Origin: Emydura subglobosa
Taxonomy: Eukaryota; Chordata; Testudines; Chelidae
Direction: 5' to 3'
DNA length: 64,000 nucleotides
Assembly: GCA_007922225.1 (NCBI GenBank)
Contig: ML679954.1
Location: forward strand, 23,085,003 to 23,149,002
Shown: positions 1 through 10,269 of the stretch, in pieces
Layout: the number at the start of each line of letters is the position of its first letter
Position numbering within the stretch: position 1 is the first letter of the stretch
The notes under the pieces: generated by a model
The model's database searches: none
Seen by the model: the letters and a program-made list of their open reading frames with translations, nothing else
Told to the model about the DNA's origin: nothing
Translations under genes and position numbers: made by a program

Positions 1-457
1 AGGTCCCTGGGTTAGTGTTCTTGTTTTATGGTGTACGGGTGCTGGTGAATATTTGCTTCAAATTGGGGGGCTGTCTGTAAGGAAGGTTAGGCCTGCCTCC
101 CATGGCTTGAGCGAGTGAGGGATCATCTGCTAGGATAGGTTGTAGATTCTTAATAATGTGTTGGAGAGATTTTAGCTGGGGGCTGTAGGTGATGGCCAGT
201 GGTGTTCTGTTGTTTTCTTTGTTGGGTCTGTCCTGTAGTAGGTGCTACTTAGCACTTGTCCTCTCCATTGTTGCTTCTTACCCTTTGTGTATGTGTGTGT
301 GTATACACCGCCTATCTGTGATTTCCTTTTCATTCATCTGACGAAATGGGTTGCAGCCCACGAAAGCTTATACCTGCAGGAATTTGCTAGTCTTTAAGGT
401 GCTACAGGACTCGTTGTTTTTGCTGTATACAGACTAACACGGCTACCCCTCTGGAAC
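1..457 (+). mobile_element. Penelope-like element fragment with inverted 5' part
   Basis: Two pieces lie in opposite orientation. The minus strand of about 1-250 reads as an open frame of roughly 70 codons containing SPQLKSLQHIIKNLQPIL and PYRQPPNLKQIF. I recognise this as the stretch between the reverse transcriptase and the GIY-YIG nuclease of reptile PLEs. From about 255 to 457 the plus strand carries the PLE 3' end, with CCCACGAAAGCTTA, a GCTAGTCTTTAAGGTGC block and a GACTAACACGGCTACCCCTC end. The junction at 242-255 is itself nearly palindromic (GTGCTACTTAGCAC). Inverted internal junctions are common in PLE copies. The left end is cut by the window. Family assignment is from memory. Confidence 0.7.
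338..365 (+). ncRNA. Hammerhead-ribozyme-like core in PLE tail
   Basis: CTGACGA (338-344) is followed by a short hairpin (TGGG at 347-350 with CCCA at 357-360) and then GAAA (362-365). This is the order of the conserved hammerhead core: CUGANGA, stem II, GAAA. PLEs are known to carry hammerhead motifs. One or two extra A residues separate CTGACGA from stem II, and I could not assign stems I and III, so activity is uncertain. Confidence 0.35.
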
Positions 458-641
458 TTGTCATTGAAGAGTTGTTTAAGTAGTCTTCCAAAGAATGTGT
501 TGACACAGTGGATCCTGTATTGGATTTCTGAGTCAATGTTGGCTATTTGTGAGAGATGGCTGCCAAGGTATGGGAAATGGTCCGCATTTTCCAGGGGTTC
601 TCTGCCGATGGTGATTAGTGTGTAACCCTTCTGCCAGACCA
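458..641 (-). pseudogene. Non-LTR LINE reverse transcriptase, C-terminal relic
   Basis: The minus strand encodes a fragment with FPYLGSHLSQIANIDSEIQY and a following CVNTFFGRLLKQLF. This is the conserved YLGS...D.EI..RI...F.RL region found after the catalytic domain of many LINE endonuclease-reverse transcriptases. It continues the antisense LINE at 1291-2520; the two parts were separated by the LTR-like insertion at 642-1290. The clade was not resolved. Confidence 0.7.
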
Positions 642-1290
642 AGTCGGCAGCAGCAAGGGCCGGGTTCTATATCTAGGGGTCCCTGTAAATGATACAACAC
701 CNNNNNNNNNNCCCCCCTTGTTGACTGGGCTGGCACCGACTGTGCTAGCCTCCCACCAGAGTTGCCTGTTGCCCACTCAGTTCTGTTAGTGGTCAGGCAA
801 AGTTCAGCTCTTAGTGATTTCAGCTCATAGGTAAACTTTCTGCTGTCATACAGGAAATGTCCCTGCTTTCAAGAGACAAAAGACTCCAAGGTGAGTCATT
901 AAGTCTACCTTTTAACAATGGGAGGTGAGAGTCACTCCCTGCCTGGGAGCCCTTTCGCTTGGCCCCTGCAATCCCAATAGGAGACTCCTCCGCCTCGCCC
1001 TTTTCCAGGCTGAAACATCGGCCTGCCACCCTTGGGGAGCTCTGTCTAGTTTAGGGTGAAGTGTTCTATCATAACAGACTAAACACAGTTTTGCTGACAT
1101 CTGTTCATACAATTGAAGGACAACATTTCATTACCCCAGCAGTTAACACAAAAGTGGTTTGTAACCCAAACCCATCCCTGCTAACCATTTCCTATTATGC
1201 TCCGCACCTAGGTAAATTATGCTAAGTACTTAATTGTACTCATGCAGATACAAAGCCCATGCAAATAATGTGCCCCCCTTTACTCCGACA
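642..1290 (-). mobile_element. LTR-like insertion inside the LINE
   Basis: This block interrupts the LINE reading frame: LINE protein similarity runs up to about 1300 on one side and resumes at about 641 on the other. On the minus strand it begins TGTCGGAGTA and ends GCTGCCGACT, which is close to a TGTCGG/CCGACA terminal inverted pair as in LTRs. No clean target duplication is visible; CAGACC occurs at both edges (635-640, 1293-1298) but does not abut these ends. No coding capacity is seen. The block contains the assembly gap. A solo LTR is the likeliest reading. Confidence 0.45.
702..711. other. Assembly gap (10 N)
   Basis: Ten N bases, probably a fixed-size placeholder. The flanks are C-rich (a C before it and a CCCCCC run after it), so a C-tract or a larger repeat may be collapsed here. 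Confidence 0.99.
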
Positions 1291-2520
1291 CTCAGACCTT
1301 GCTTACAAGTGGATACAAAGAGTAGTTTGTGTGGGTGAGGGCTTGTAAAGTACCTTTGTTTTTCTGATGTTGAGGGAGAGACCCAGGCTGTGATATGCAG
1401 GTCAACCTCTGTGTGTGTGAGGATTATGCAATCATCTGCATGTTGAGGTCAGTGATGCCAAACTTTGTGATCTTAGATTTTGTTTGGAGACATCAGAGAT
1501 TGAAGTGTTGGCCTTCCATACGATACTCAGTCCCAATTCTGTCAGGAAGTTAGTTGTGGATGCAAATCAGGATCATGGCAAGATAAATGGAAAAGAGTGT
1601 TGGAGCAATGATACTGCACTGCTTGAGACCAGTGCGAATGATGAATGGTTCAGTCCCTGAGCCATTGCACAGAAGGGTGGCAGTCATCCCATTATAAAGT
1701 AGTGTATGGAAATGAATTTCTGTGGGCAGCCAAGCCTGCACAGCACCTTCCATAGGGCATCACAATTAATAGAATCAAAGGCCTTGGTTAGGTCAATGAA
1801 TGTCATGAACAGTTTCTGGTGTTGGTCTCTGCACTTCTAAATCTGTCACATCATGATGATCATGTCAGTTGTGCCTCGAGATGGTCTGAAGCCACACTGT
1901 GATTTGTGGAGAAATTCCTCGGCAAGGGGGAGGAGGAGGTTTAGTAGAATCCAGACAAGGATATTCCCTGCGATGGAGGGGAGGGCAACACCTCTGTAGT
2001 TCCCTCACAAAGATTTGTCCCCTTTCTTGAATATTGCAACAAAGTTGGTATTTTTAAGGTCCGGTGGAATTTCTTCACTGGTCCTGATTTTTGTCAAGGA
2101 GTTTGTGAAATTTGTTCTGGAACATTGTTCCCCCAGCTTTAAAAGCCTCAGGTGAGATGCTGTCTGGACCAGGTGCCTTGTGATCTTTTGTCTGGGGAAT
2201 GGCACGCCAGACTTCCTCAGAAGATGGGGGATCCAGCAATGTGTTCCATTGCTGACTGTTGTGGAGTACTCCATGGTGTCTTTAGAATCCATGGTTTCAC
2301 AGTTTGTAGGCTCTCAAAATGCTCCTTCCAAACGTTCAATGGTTGCATTGTCCTTAAGGGGGTGGAGCCATCCTGGTAATGAAGGGGGTTGGGCCTATGG
2401 AACTTGACCCACATATAGCTTTTGTTGCTTGAAATAAGCTTCTCATGTCACCTGGGTCTGTATATAAACTATGCAGTCTGTAGGAGGCCATTTGAGTTAT
2501 CTTCCTTTATTGTTTCCCAT
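1291..2520 (-). pseudogene. Antisense non-LTR LINE reverse transcriptase relic
   Basis: Read on the minus strand, successive frames give the RT landmarks in order: NFVAIFKKGDKSL followed by CGNYRGVALPSIAG (about 2060-1960), SQCGFRPSRGTTDMI (about 1900-1850), FIDLTKAFDS (1773-1800, catalytic block A), then ADDCIILTHTEVDLH with the catalytic DD at about 1431-1439, and GLSLNIRKTKVLYKPSP (about 1380-1320). Stops and frame changes separate these blocks, including one just before ADD, so it is dead. The 5' end of the element is not visible beyond about 2520. The endonuclease domain is missing. Confidence 0.8.
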
Positions 2521-4946
2521 ATTGCAAGACTAAAAAGACATTGAAATGAAGAATGTAACATATTTCAAACAAATTAAAGGAAATTCTATAATTAACATGT
2601 GGAACTTACCTCTGCAGGATATTGCTGAAACCATCACTATGTTTCCATTTTTTTGGACTACTTCTGTTTTCTGTGGTAAGCCACTGGCTTTGCCCATCAT
2701 TAGTGATGTGAGTGTTGGGGGACTCTGGGAAGTATACTGCACTCTGCCAGTCTTTAGGGAATATTTCCCTTGATGCAGGCATATCAGCAAGTTAGAAGAG
2801 ACTTATAATTAAAGTGCTGCTAACTAGGTCTGCAGTATGAACAAAATTACTCAGTTAGAAGCTAATAAGACAATGTAGTGACGTTATCCCATGCTCAATG
2901 TTCCCAGCTTAGTTTCTATTTTTCAATCAAAGAATCACTAGCTTTTTCTGAAGTGACATTCTGTGAATGTGTAAATGACACCACCTTTTCTCTCACATTG
3001 TGCAAGACAGTGTCTCTGACTAGGATGATGAGAGAATGAAATTTGTGACTTTGTTAATGAGGAGATGATGTTCTTGATAGTTTTCACAGTCCACCCATAG
3101 GCAAAAACAAACAGCTTCTCAACAATATTTTTGTTTGATGGAGGTACAGCAAAAAGACATTCAGTTCAGATAACAAAAAAGATATACACATTTTATCAAT
3201 TGCAGACTTACTTTAGCCTTGTTTAGTTTTTTAAGATTTAATTCCCTTATTTTACTGGATTTGATGTTGTAACTAAATATTGCCTCCCATTAGCTACCTT
3301 ATTTTTAGCTGGTTCAAGGAGCATATTTCTTTTGAGTAGTATGTAGTAGATGAATAACAAGGGTCAGATTGCCAGTGATGTGCAGAAGTGAACTCAAAAG
3401 TGTTTATCAAGTTAGGTATCTTCGCCAACATGTTTATAGTTTTACTTAAAAGTTATAATTTTACTTACTGTGTAAGCCTAACAATACACAAAGCAGATAG
3501 GGCAGGCATAGGAGGTAGAATGCATGAATCAGTTTGTTTGTTACTAGATTTATAGACTAAGCAGTTCCTGATAAAATTCACAAAGAATTTGTTGAAATGG
3601 ACTCTAAAAGGGGAAGCCTTGCTAATAGGAACACAGATATTTTTACTTTTAGGACTTGTCTTACATTTTTAACTAAACACATTTGCATGTATCGCTCCAG
3701 TGGATATTCCACAAATATTTATTGCAGGACCGCAATGTTTGTGATTTGCTTTAGGTCAAACCACAAACATTTATGTAGCATGCAGACTAACATGCAAATA
3801 TTTAAGCTAGCTTGATCTAACTGCAGTCAGTTAACTCATTTTAAACTCTAATGTAGACACACCCTTAGAAAGTGACTAAAATTGTGGTTAAACTATAATC
3901 CTAGTTCTTGCAATTTCCACCACATCCTTGCCCAGCACAGACTTTTTCTGCCCCTCTGTATGTGATTCTCAGCAAGGCAGAATTAGCTGTACTCCAGTGG
4001 CATCAGGAATTAAAAGAGCAACAAATGGTTTCTATACATCTGTAACTTTAAAATTTTCATTTAATTAGGACCCTCCAGTCAACTTTGGAGGGGGGAGAAT
4101 GTGGGAAGAATAGCACCCTGGTGTCCTTCCATTTTCAGAGAGAGGTTCAAATGAGGCAGGGTCCAGGAGTTCCTTGCTGCAGGAAGCTGAATTGTAGGGG
4201 TAGTGGAGGAATTGTATTGAAAGTGAGGGACAGTATACTGTATGTGTGTTTGTGGTGGTTGTTAGGGGGTAGAGTGGTCCTCCAAGCTGCCACTGGAGCA
4301 CATGGAACCTTTCCTTCCAATAGAGTGATTGAAGGGTAGAGACAGGCTTCCAGTGTTGAGAGCTAACATCATTGTCCACACAGAGAGGATGTTTCAATGG
4401 CCTAGAAAGGACGAGGATTCAGGGCAGATTGGGGGTAAGGAGATATTGTTGGGTATGGAAGACAGTGTTACAAAGACCTGAATGGGAAAGGGAGGAAAGG
4501 GAAATTAGAGTGCTGAGAGGCAGGGAATTCTTGTAAGTTTATAGGTTTAGGAAATCATGTGACCTTTCAACGGTCATCCAGATGAAACCTCCAAACCTTG
4601 AGCCTTTCTTTAGTAAATAAACAAACAAGCAAAACCCCTGTATTTATGGGAAAAGTTGTACTACTTTACAATGGAAAAATCTAATGCTTTGCAATCTTAA
4701 GATTTGGCTGTGAAGATGGCAATCTTCTAAGTGGCATTTAACAAAGGCAGTATAGCAAGATCATAAGATAACAATTTATTGCTTAAAATAACTAATTGAT
4801 ATTTTGGAAGCTTATAACTTCCTTTCTAAAGCACTCTTCTCAAATGCTAATTAAATACATACACATTCCTTACAAGTTTAATTAATTAAGTCACAACATT
4901 TATTGCCTCTGCAATTCTGAGTTAATTACATGCTGGTGGAATTGTT
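2521..4946. other. No gene seen; mostly single-copy-looking DNA
   Basis: AT-rich sequence with only short chance frames. The end of a GTCTACA-type MITE lies at 3770-3868. Nothing else is supported. Confidence 0.6.
3770..3868. repeat. End of a GTCTACACT-type palindromic MITE
   Basis: The right end reads AATGTAGACACACCCTTAG, matching the ends of the larger MITEs at 20942, 30618 and 37733. Only one end is clear, so the copy is partial or strongly decayed. Confidence 0.5.
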
Positions 4947-4954
4947 CTCTAACA

Positions 4955-5361
4955 CAGTGGTCCTCAACCTTTCCAGACTCCTGTACCCCTTTCAGGAATC
5001 TGATTTGTCTTGTGTACCCCAAGTTCCACCTCACTTAAACTGCTTGTTTACAAAGTCAGGCATAAAAATAGAAAAGTTTCACAGCACATTATTACTGAAA
5101 AATTGCTTATTTTCTCATTTTTATTCATATAATTATAAAATTGATTGGAATATAAATATTGTATTTAGATTTCACTGTATAGTACACAAAGCAGCATAAA
5201 CAAGTCATTGTCTGTATGAAATTTTAGTTTATATTTGACTTTGCTAGTGCTTTTTATGTAGTCTGTTGTAAAATTTAAGCAAATATTTAGATACGTTGAT
5301 GTACCCCCAGAAGACATCTGTGTATCCCAGGGGTATGTGTACCCCTGGTTGTGAACCACTG
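4955..5361 (+). mobile_element. Non-autonomous hAT element with decayed 8-bp TSD
   Basis: The left end is CAGTGGTCCTCAACCTTTCC and the right end is GGTTGTGAACCACTG, giving the hAT-type CAGTGGTYCTCAACC terminal inverted repeat. The flanks are CTCTAACA (4947-4954) and CTTTAATA (5362-5369). They match at 6 of 8 positions, and both differences read as C to T, which fits an 8-bp hAT target duplication that has aged. The interior is AT-rich with repeated GTACCCC blocks near both ends and no transposase. I recognise it as a reptile repeat. Confidence 0.8.
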
Positions 5362-5369
5362 CTTTAATA

Positions 5370-5944
5370 TAATACTTCTTCCAGAGCGTATATCTTAATA
5401 ATAATAATAAATTGCTGTGTAGAGATATGCAATAGGATTACATATACAAAGTAAAGTATTGGATGTACTGTTTCAGTATGTGCACAACTCTCATTACAAG
5501 TAATCAGACTGATGTGCAGATCTGATTTTGATGGTGATACATCTGAGGTACCCGTGCTAATCACATTAATCAATGATGGGACTGGTTATGCATTGTTTCG
5601 AGTAGACTATGTGGTAAATGCTTAAATCTAAGATCACTAATGGAAATTTGCCTTTCACTTAAAAGGATGGGGTTGATGCAGTTTCAAACGCTCTTACAAA
5701 AGCAGAGGGCATTTCAAATGGCCCTGCTCATCTCTCCCATGGCTGTCACTCTGATACTCCTGTGTTAGTCCATTCCACCAGGGACGAAATTAGAAGAGAA
5801 GGAAAAGTGATTAGGTGTGAATGGCTCAGCTTCTGTTTTCCTCACGTCTCTCTGAACTTGAGAGAGAATATGCCAAGAGCTTTGACTTGCACTTCTTAAG
5901 AGGCAGGTAGCTAAAATAGATTAGAATTTCCTCTGTAGACGGTG
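5370..5944. other. No gene seen
   Basis: Short AAT repeat at about 5396-5409. Otherwise featureless. Confidence 0.6.
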
Positions 5945-6640
5945 TGACCCATATGTGTCTAGGGTAGCCCACCTGAAAATGCCAAGGTCAGGACAGGCTG
6001 CAAAAGGAGATCAGATTCTCCCAGAACTGGTGGCTAACATTGAAGTTAGATTCACCAACCAGTCACAAACAGTGCTCCTGATTCCCCACACTGGTTATCA
6101 AGAAGCCCCCAAAAATAAATACACACCCTCTTTATTGCATTTCAGTCTCTAGCTCCCAGTCAGCAACTAGGTCCAGTAAAAAGACAAATTCTTTAAAAAA
6201 CGCTATTCACTTTACCAAAATGTTCTCCTGATCCCCAAAGGGTTAACGACATTACCAGATCAATATTGATTTGGCTCTTACCCAACATAACATGTTGCCA
6301 GCCAATCCTTCAGTATCTAAAACTAAAGATTTATTATAAAAACAAAAGAAACAAATAAGATGAGAGATGTTAAATGGCCAAAGCAATCAGATACATACAA
6401 ATGACTTCAAATTTCATATATGACAGTAGCAGTATTGGAGTTTGCAGGCTTGTACATGCAGTACCTGGATAGGGCTCAGTCCTTTGTTTTACAGCGTCAG
6501 ATGTAGAATTGTTGATCCAAAGGTAGGAAGCAGGAATGAAGACAAGATGGAGATGGTGAAGTTGCATTTTAAAGTTATCTATAATATTACAAATGGTCAC
6601 CCCCTAATCTGGATAGCAACACGGATGGGTCTGAAAATCC
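5945..6640. mobile_element. Probable solo LTR of a turtle-type endogenous retroelement
   Basis: The stretch around 6240-6420 (ACCAGATCAATATTGATTTG, CATGTTGCCAGCCAATCC, then an AAAGATTTATTATAAAAAC tract) resembles LTRs I know from turtle genomes, probably in antisense. The ends are not defined and no coding sequence is present. Recognition is from memory only. Confidence 0.4.
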
Positions 6641-9600
6641 ATAATCGATGGGAAAACACAAAGGGTGAAGGCCAGATTCTCAGGCATGCTATGGAATTGG
6701 GGCTTTGTGCCTCTGCAGTGGTGTGAAGCAGCTAGAAAGCCAGCTGTTCCAGCCCTCTGAGCATTCCTCTTGTGAAAGAGGAATGGGTGGTATAGAGCTG
6801 CCTTAGCAGTTGATATGCTACACCATCCCAGTCCCTAATGCAGTGGGTGTTCTTGGTGAAAAGCAGTGTCTGTATGCTTGGCCAAGCCTGAGTGGACAGG
6901 TAAGGTGGAATAGTTTTCAGCTCTAACTTGCCCTATGGCCCAGGGTTGAGGGAATGTAAAATGGCTTAAGACCACCTTTCTCACACAGTCTCTTATGTTC
7001 TGCACCAAGCATTGTTCATCCAGGCCACAGAACCTGGCTGGGTTAGCAAGCTGGAATAAATGGCAAGCTCTTATCCCTACTGGGTCCTCCCCTGGAAGGA
7101 AACATGATTACACACTCTAAGGGCATTGTTTTTTTGCATGCAGAATGCTAGCACTGGTTAAGTACCCCATGTACAGGTGTAAAAGGTGTGGGCAGTTTTC
7201 CTGTCCATTCCCTCCATTTGATGGCACAATGGGGCCGTAATCTGTCACTCAGTCTGTGACCACCGAGAAGTGGAATCAGAATACTAGGCAGCTTGTCACA
7301 ACATCACAGTACCTCTCACATTAGACAAAAGGTCAGGAAGTAACAACCTACATTATATGACTTACCAAGTTTAAAAAAATAAAGGGAGTGCAAACCTGTA
7401 AAGAACAGATGGTGGAATTAAAGAGACATAGTGTGAAACTGACATTATTTACAAAAATAATGCAAATAAGTGAAGGTTTAGTCAAAACGTATTTAACTAA
7501 ATTTGTTTTGCAAGTAATTTAGGGGTGAATGGTAACTGAACACAAGCTGGCATGGAGTTTACCACACAGTTTCTAAAGTTAGCCTGTGTATAGCAAATCT
7601 ACTCAAATATAGTCCAAAGTTAGCTGCTAGCAAACCAATATTGCTTGACAAGGGTTTCACCTTGACTGTCTTTAGGTTTTTTATTTTAACCAAGGTTAAA
7701 GAGCTTGGACAAGATTAAACTGTTTAAGTGACTCTTAATGTGATTTACACTAAAATGAATATTGAAAAGTCTCTGTTTGATAAGAGGTTAGGATGGAAAG
7801 GTGTCTATGACTTTGTAAAACTGCTGGGTATTTTTGGACTGGCTGTTTACTTTCCTGGCAAGAAGTAAAAAATCCCCCAAAACACCACCTGTGGGCTAAA
7901 AGCTTTTATTTTTAGAGAATGATCTAAATCTGTTTCTCAGGGAGATGTTTTGGAGTGGGTGTTTTGGTTACTTGTTTTTTTATCACAGTAGTATTTTTAG
8001 CCAGATAATGTCATTGCAGTAAGTGTACTTTTAATAAGATGTGTTTTGACCAAATCGTGAAAGGATCTCTCAGAAATGTCAATTAGTAAGGACTGAATAA
8101 AAACACATGCAGTATTTCACAATGTGGCCCTTTTAAAAATATTCTGAATATGGGGGTCACCCAAAAATCATATTTGCTGGTTGTTTCTCTATTTAAAAAA
8201 TGTATAAAAGAAAAAGATATTATTTACTGCTGAACATGGTGTCTTGTGTTCCATATTTAGTAAACGTTTGCAGTGTTAGCTTCTTATTTTGGTGAAGTGG
8301 CTAATTCGTTTGTTAGCTCTGTTATGGTAAATAATTAGGGGTTAGCAACTTCCATCTACCTGGTGGTTGAAGTAAATCAAAAGTTCTCTGTACTCAACAT
8401 TACCAAGTTGTTATACTATCTTCTGGAAATGTAACTTTTTTCATTTAAAATATGAAATTTTGACTAAATACAAGGCTTTCTCTCCGTAATCTTAATCTGC
8501 TTTACATTATTTTGGTAGATGTATATTTTTAACTCAGAAATACATCACTTGGATTTTAAAGCAATTTTTATTTGAAAGAAAAGATTATTTGGCTGTTTAA
8601 AGTTGTATAACTGTGTAACTCTAAGTTTCAAACCCGCACCAGACACCTTCTGTGGGATTCCTTAGGAGAGAAGGATAGGAGGATTTGGCCCTGTGAAGGA
8701 AGACTGTATCTTCCAAGCAACTTCTAAATATTTATATTTCAAACATCTTTACTTGTGCATGCACCCCTTTTACTTTAACATTCCTCATTTTCATAACTGC
8801 AGCTATCATTACTTTCATTGATATCTGAAGGTAAGAGAAATGTCTCCCTAAGATCCCAGAAATATCTTGCCTGTTTACAGTGAATTACTATCCTGTCACT
8901 CTTGAGTGCTTTCTTTCCTGTTGCCAGGTAGTGGAGTGTCTTCAGTCTCACTACATGCCATTAATCTTCTCCAATTGAGAAACAGGTTTGTGGATGTTTG
9001 GAATCCCTTATGTCTTGTTAGGTTTTCTAGGACTTGTTTGACAGAAGCTAAAATACCTTTGGTCGTCTTCTGCCGGTCTGATTGCTAATGTTTCCCAGCA
9101 TCACTGCAGGAATGTTGGGAAATTGGACTGATGGATAGAGGGAATTTCTTGCTTTGGCTTTGAGATGTTTAGTTTGCAACTATTCACACTTCTCTCCTTT
9201 TTCTCTCAAATATAAGGCATTTTTGTTGCCCAAGTCTATTTCAGTGTCTCATTTTATCCTGATCTCATCAACACTTGGTAAATATTTGTCCTTCAGTCCA
9301 CTAAATTGTTGGATGCAAATTTTTCACCAGCCACACTAGTAGCCACAAGCTCTTTTCTGTTCATGGCTGAAAGTAGGACTCGCTCAACATTTTTTTTCAA
9401 TAAAAAGTTATTTTGAACTCAGTGGAGTAGTGATCCTAAATTAATTGCACAGAAGGAATATTTTATTTACTTTTATCTACTAAGCTGCTATGCAAAAGAG
9501 AGAATATCTTCAAGTCCCTGCTTTTCATTTTTAAAAATGTATTTATTTTGAAAAAATAGCTAAAATATTTCTTTCAAATTTAGGTCCCTCTATATATCCA

Positions 9601-10167
9601 CAGTCAAATTAAGAGAATATCACCAGGGGCTGTTAATTAATAGGGTTGACTGTTTTTTTGGAGGGAGCAAGAGGGGCACAATTCACCATTAGCTGGGAAA
9701 TCACAACTGAAATTTGTGTTTTTTATTGTTATTATCTTTACCTTAGACGCCAAAGCTTTGTGCTTCAAGCTAAACATGTATATAAATGTTTGGAGAATTT
9801 GGGCTATAATTTGGAAGACAAGAACTGAAGGAGGAAAGAACCAAAAATATTAATAAAATTCCATAAGATAGGGGTTTTTTTTTTTGTTTGAAATCTTCAA
9901 CAGTCCACAGAATGAAACACTATCAATGATATAATAACATTCTGTTCAAAATTCCCAAGTAGTATTCATTATAAAACTCAAGGGAATGGTCAACATATTT
10001 TCAACTACTTAGAGGAGATTCAGCTTAATATCTTAGGTCCTGATCTATTGTAGCTGCCTTTGTGTAAGTACAGGCAGAGGTATTTGCAGAAACAAGGCCA
10101 AAAATTTCCTCCAAAATAACAGACAAACCTGTAACTTTTTCTCTTTAAATCTCCCTTTTAAATTTAT
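6641..10167. other. No gene seen
   Basis: Mostly AT-rich, CpG-poor DNA. No splice-flanked frame, RNA gene or clear transposon end was recognised. Confidence 0.6.
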
Positions 10168-10269
10168 GGGCCAAGATTTTCAAAAATAGGATGCCTAAAT
10201 TAGGCTCCCTAAATCCGTGCTTAGGCACTTAAAGAAGTGACCAGATTTTCAAAAAATGCTCAGCTCTGG
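10168..10269. repeat. Small reptile MITE with TTTTCAAAA blocks
   Basis: GGGCCAAGATTTTCAAAAAT at the left and GACCAGATTTTCAAAAAATG at the right flank TTAGGCTCCCTAAATCC and TTAGGCACTTAAAG. This layout matches a well-known reptile mini-repeat built on TAGGCACCTAA and GATTTTCAAAAG. No coding. Confidence 0.6.
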
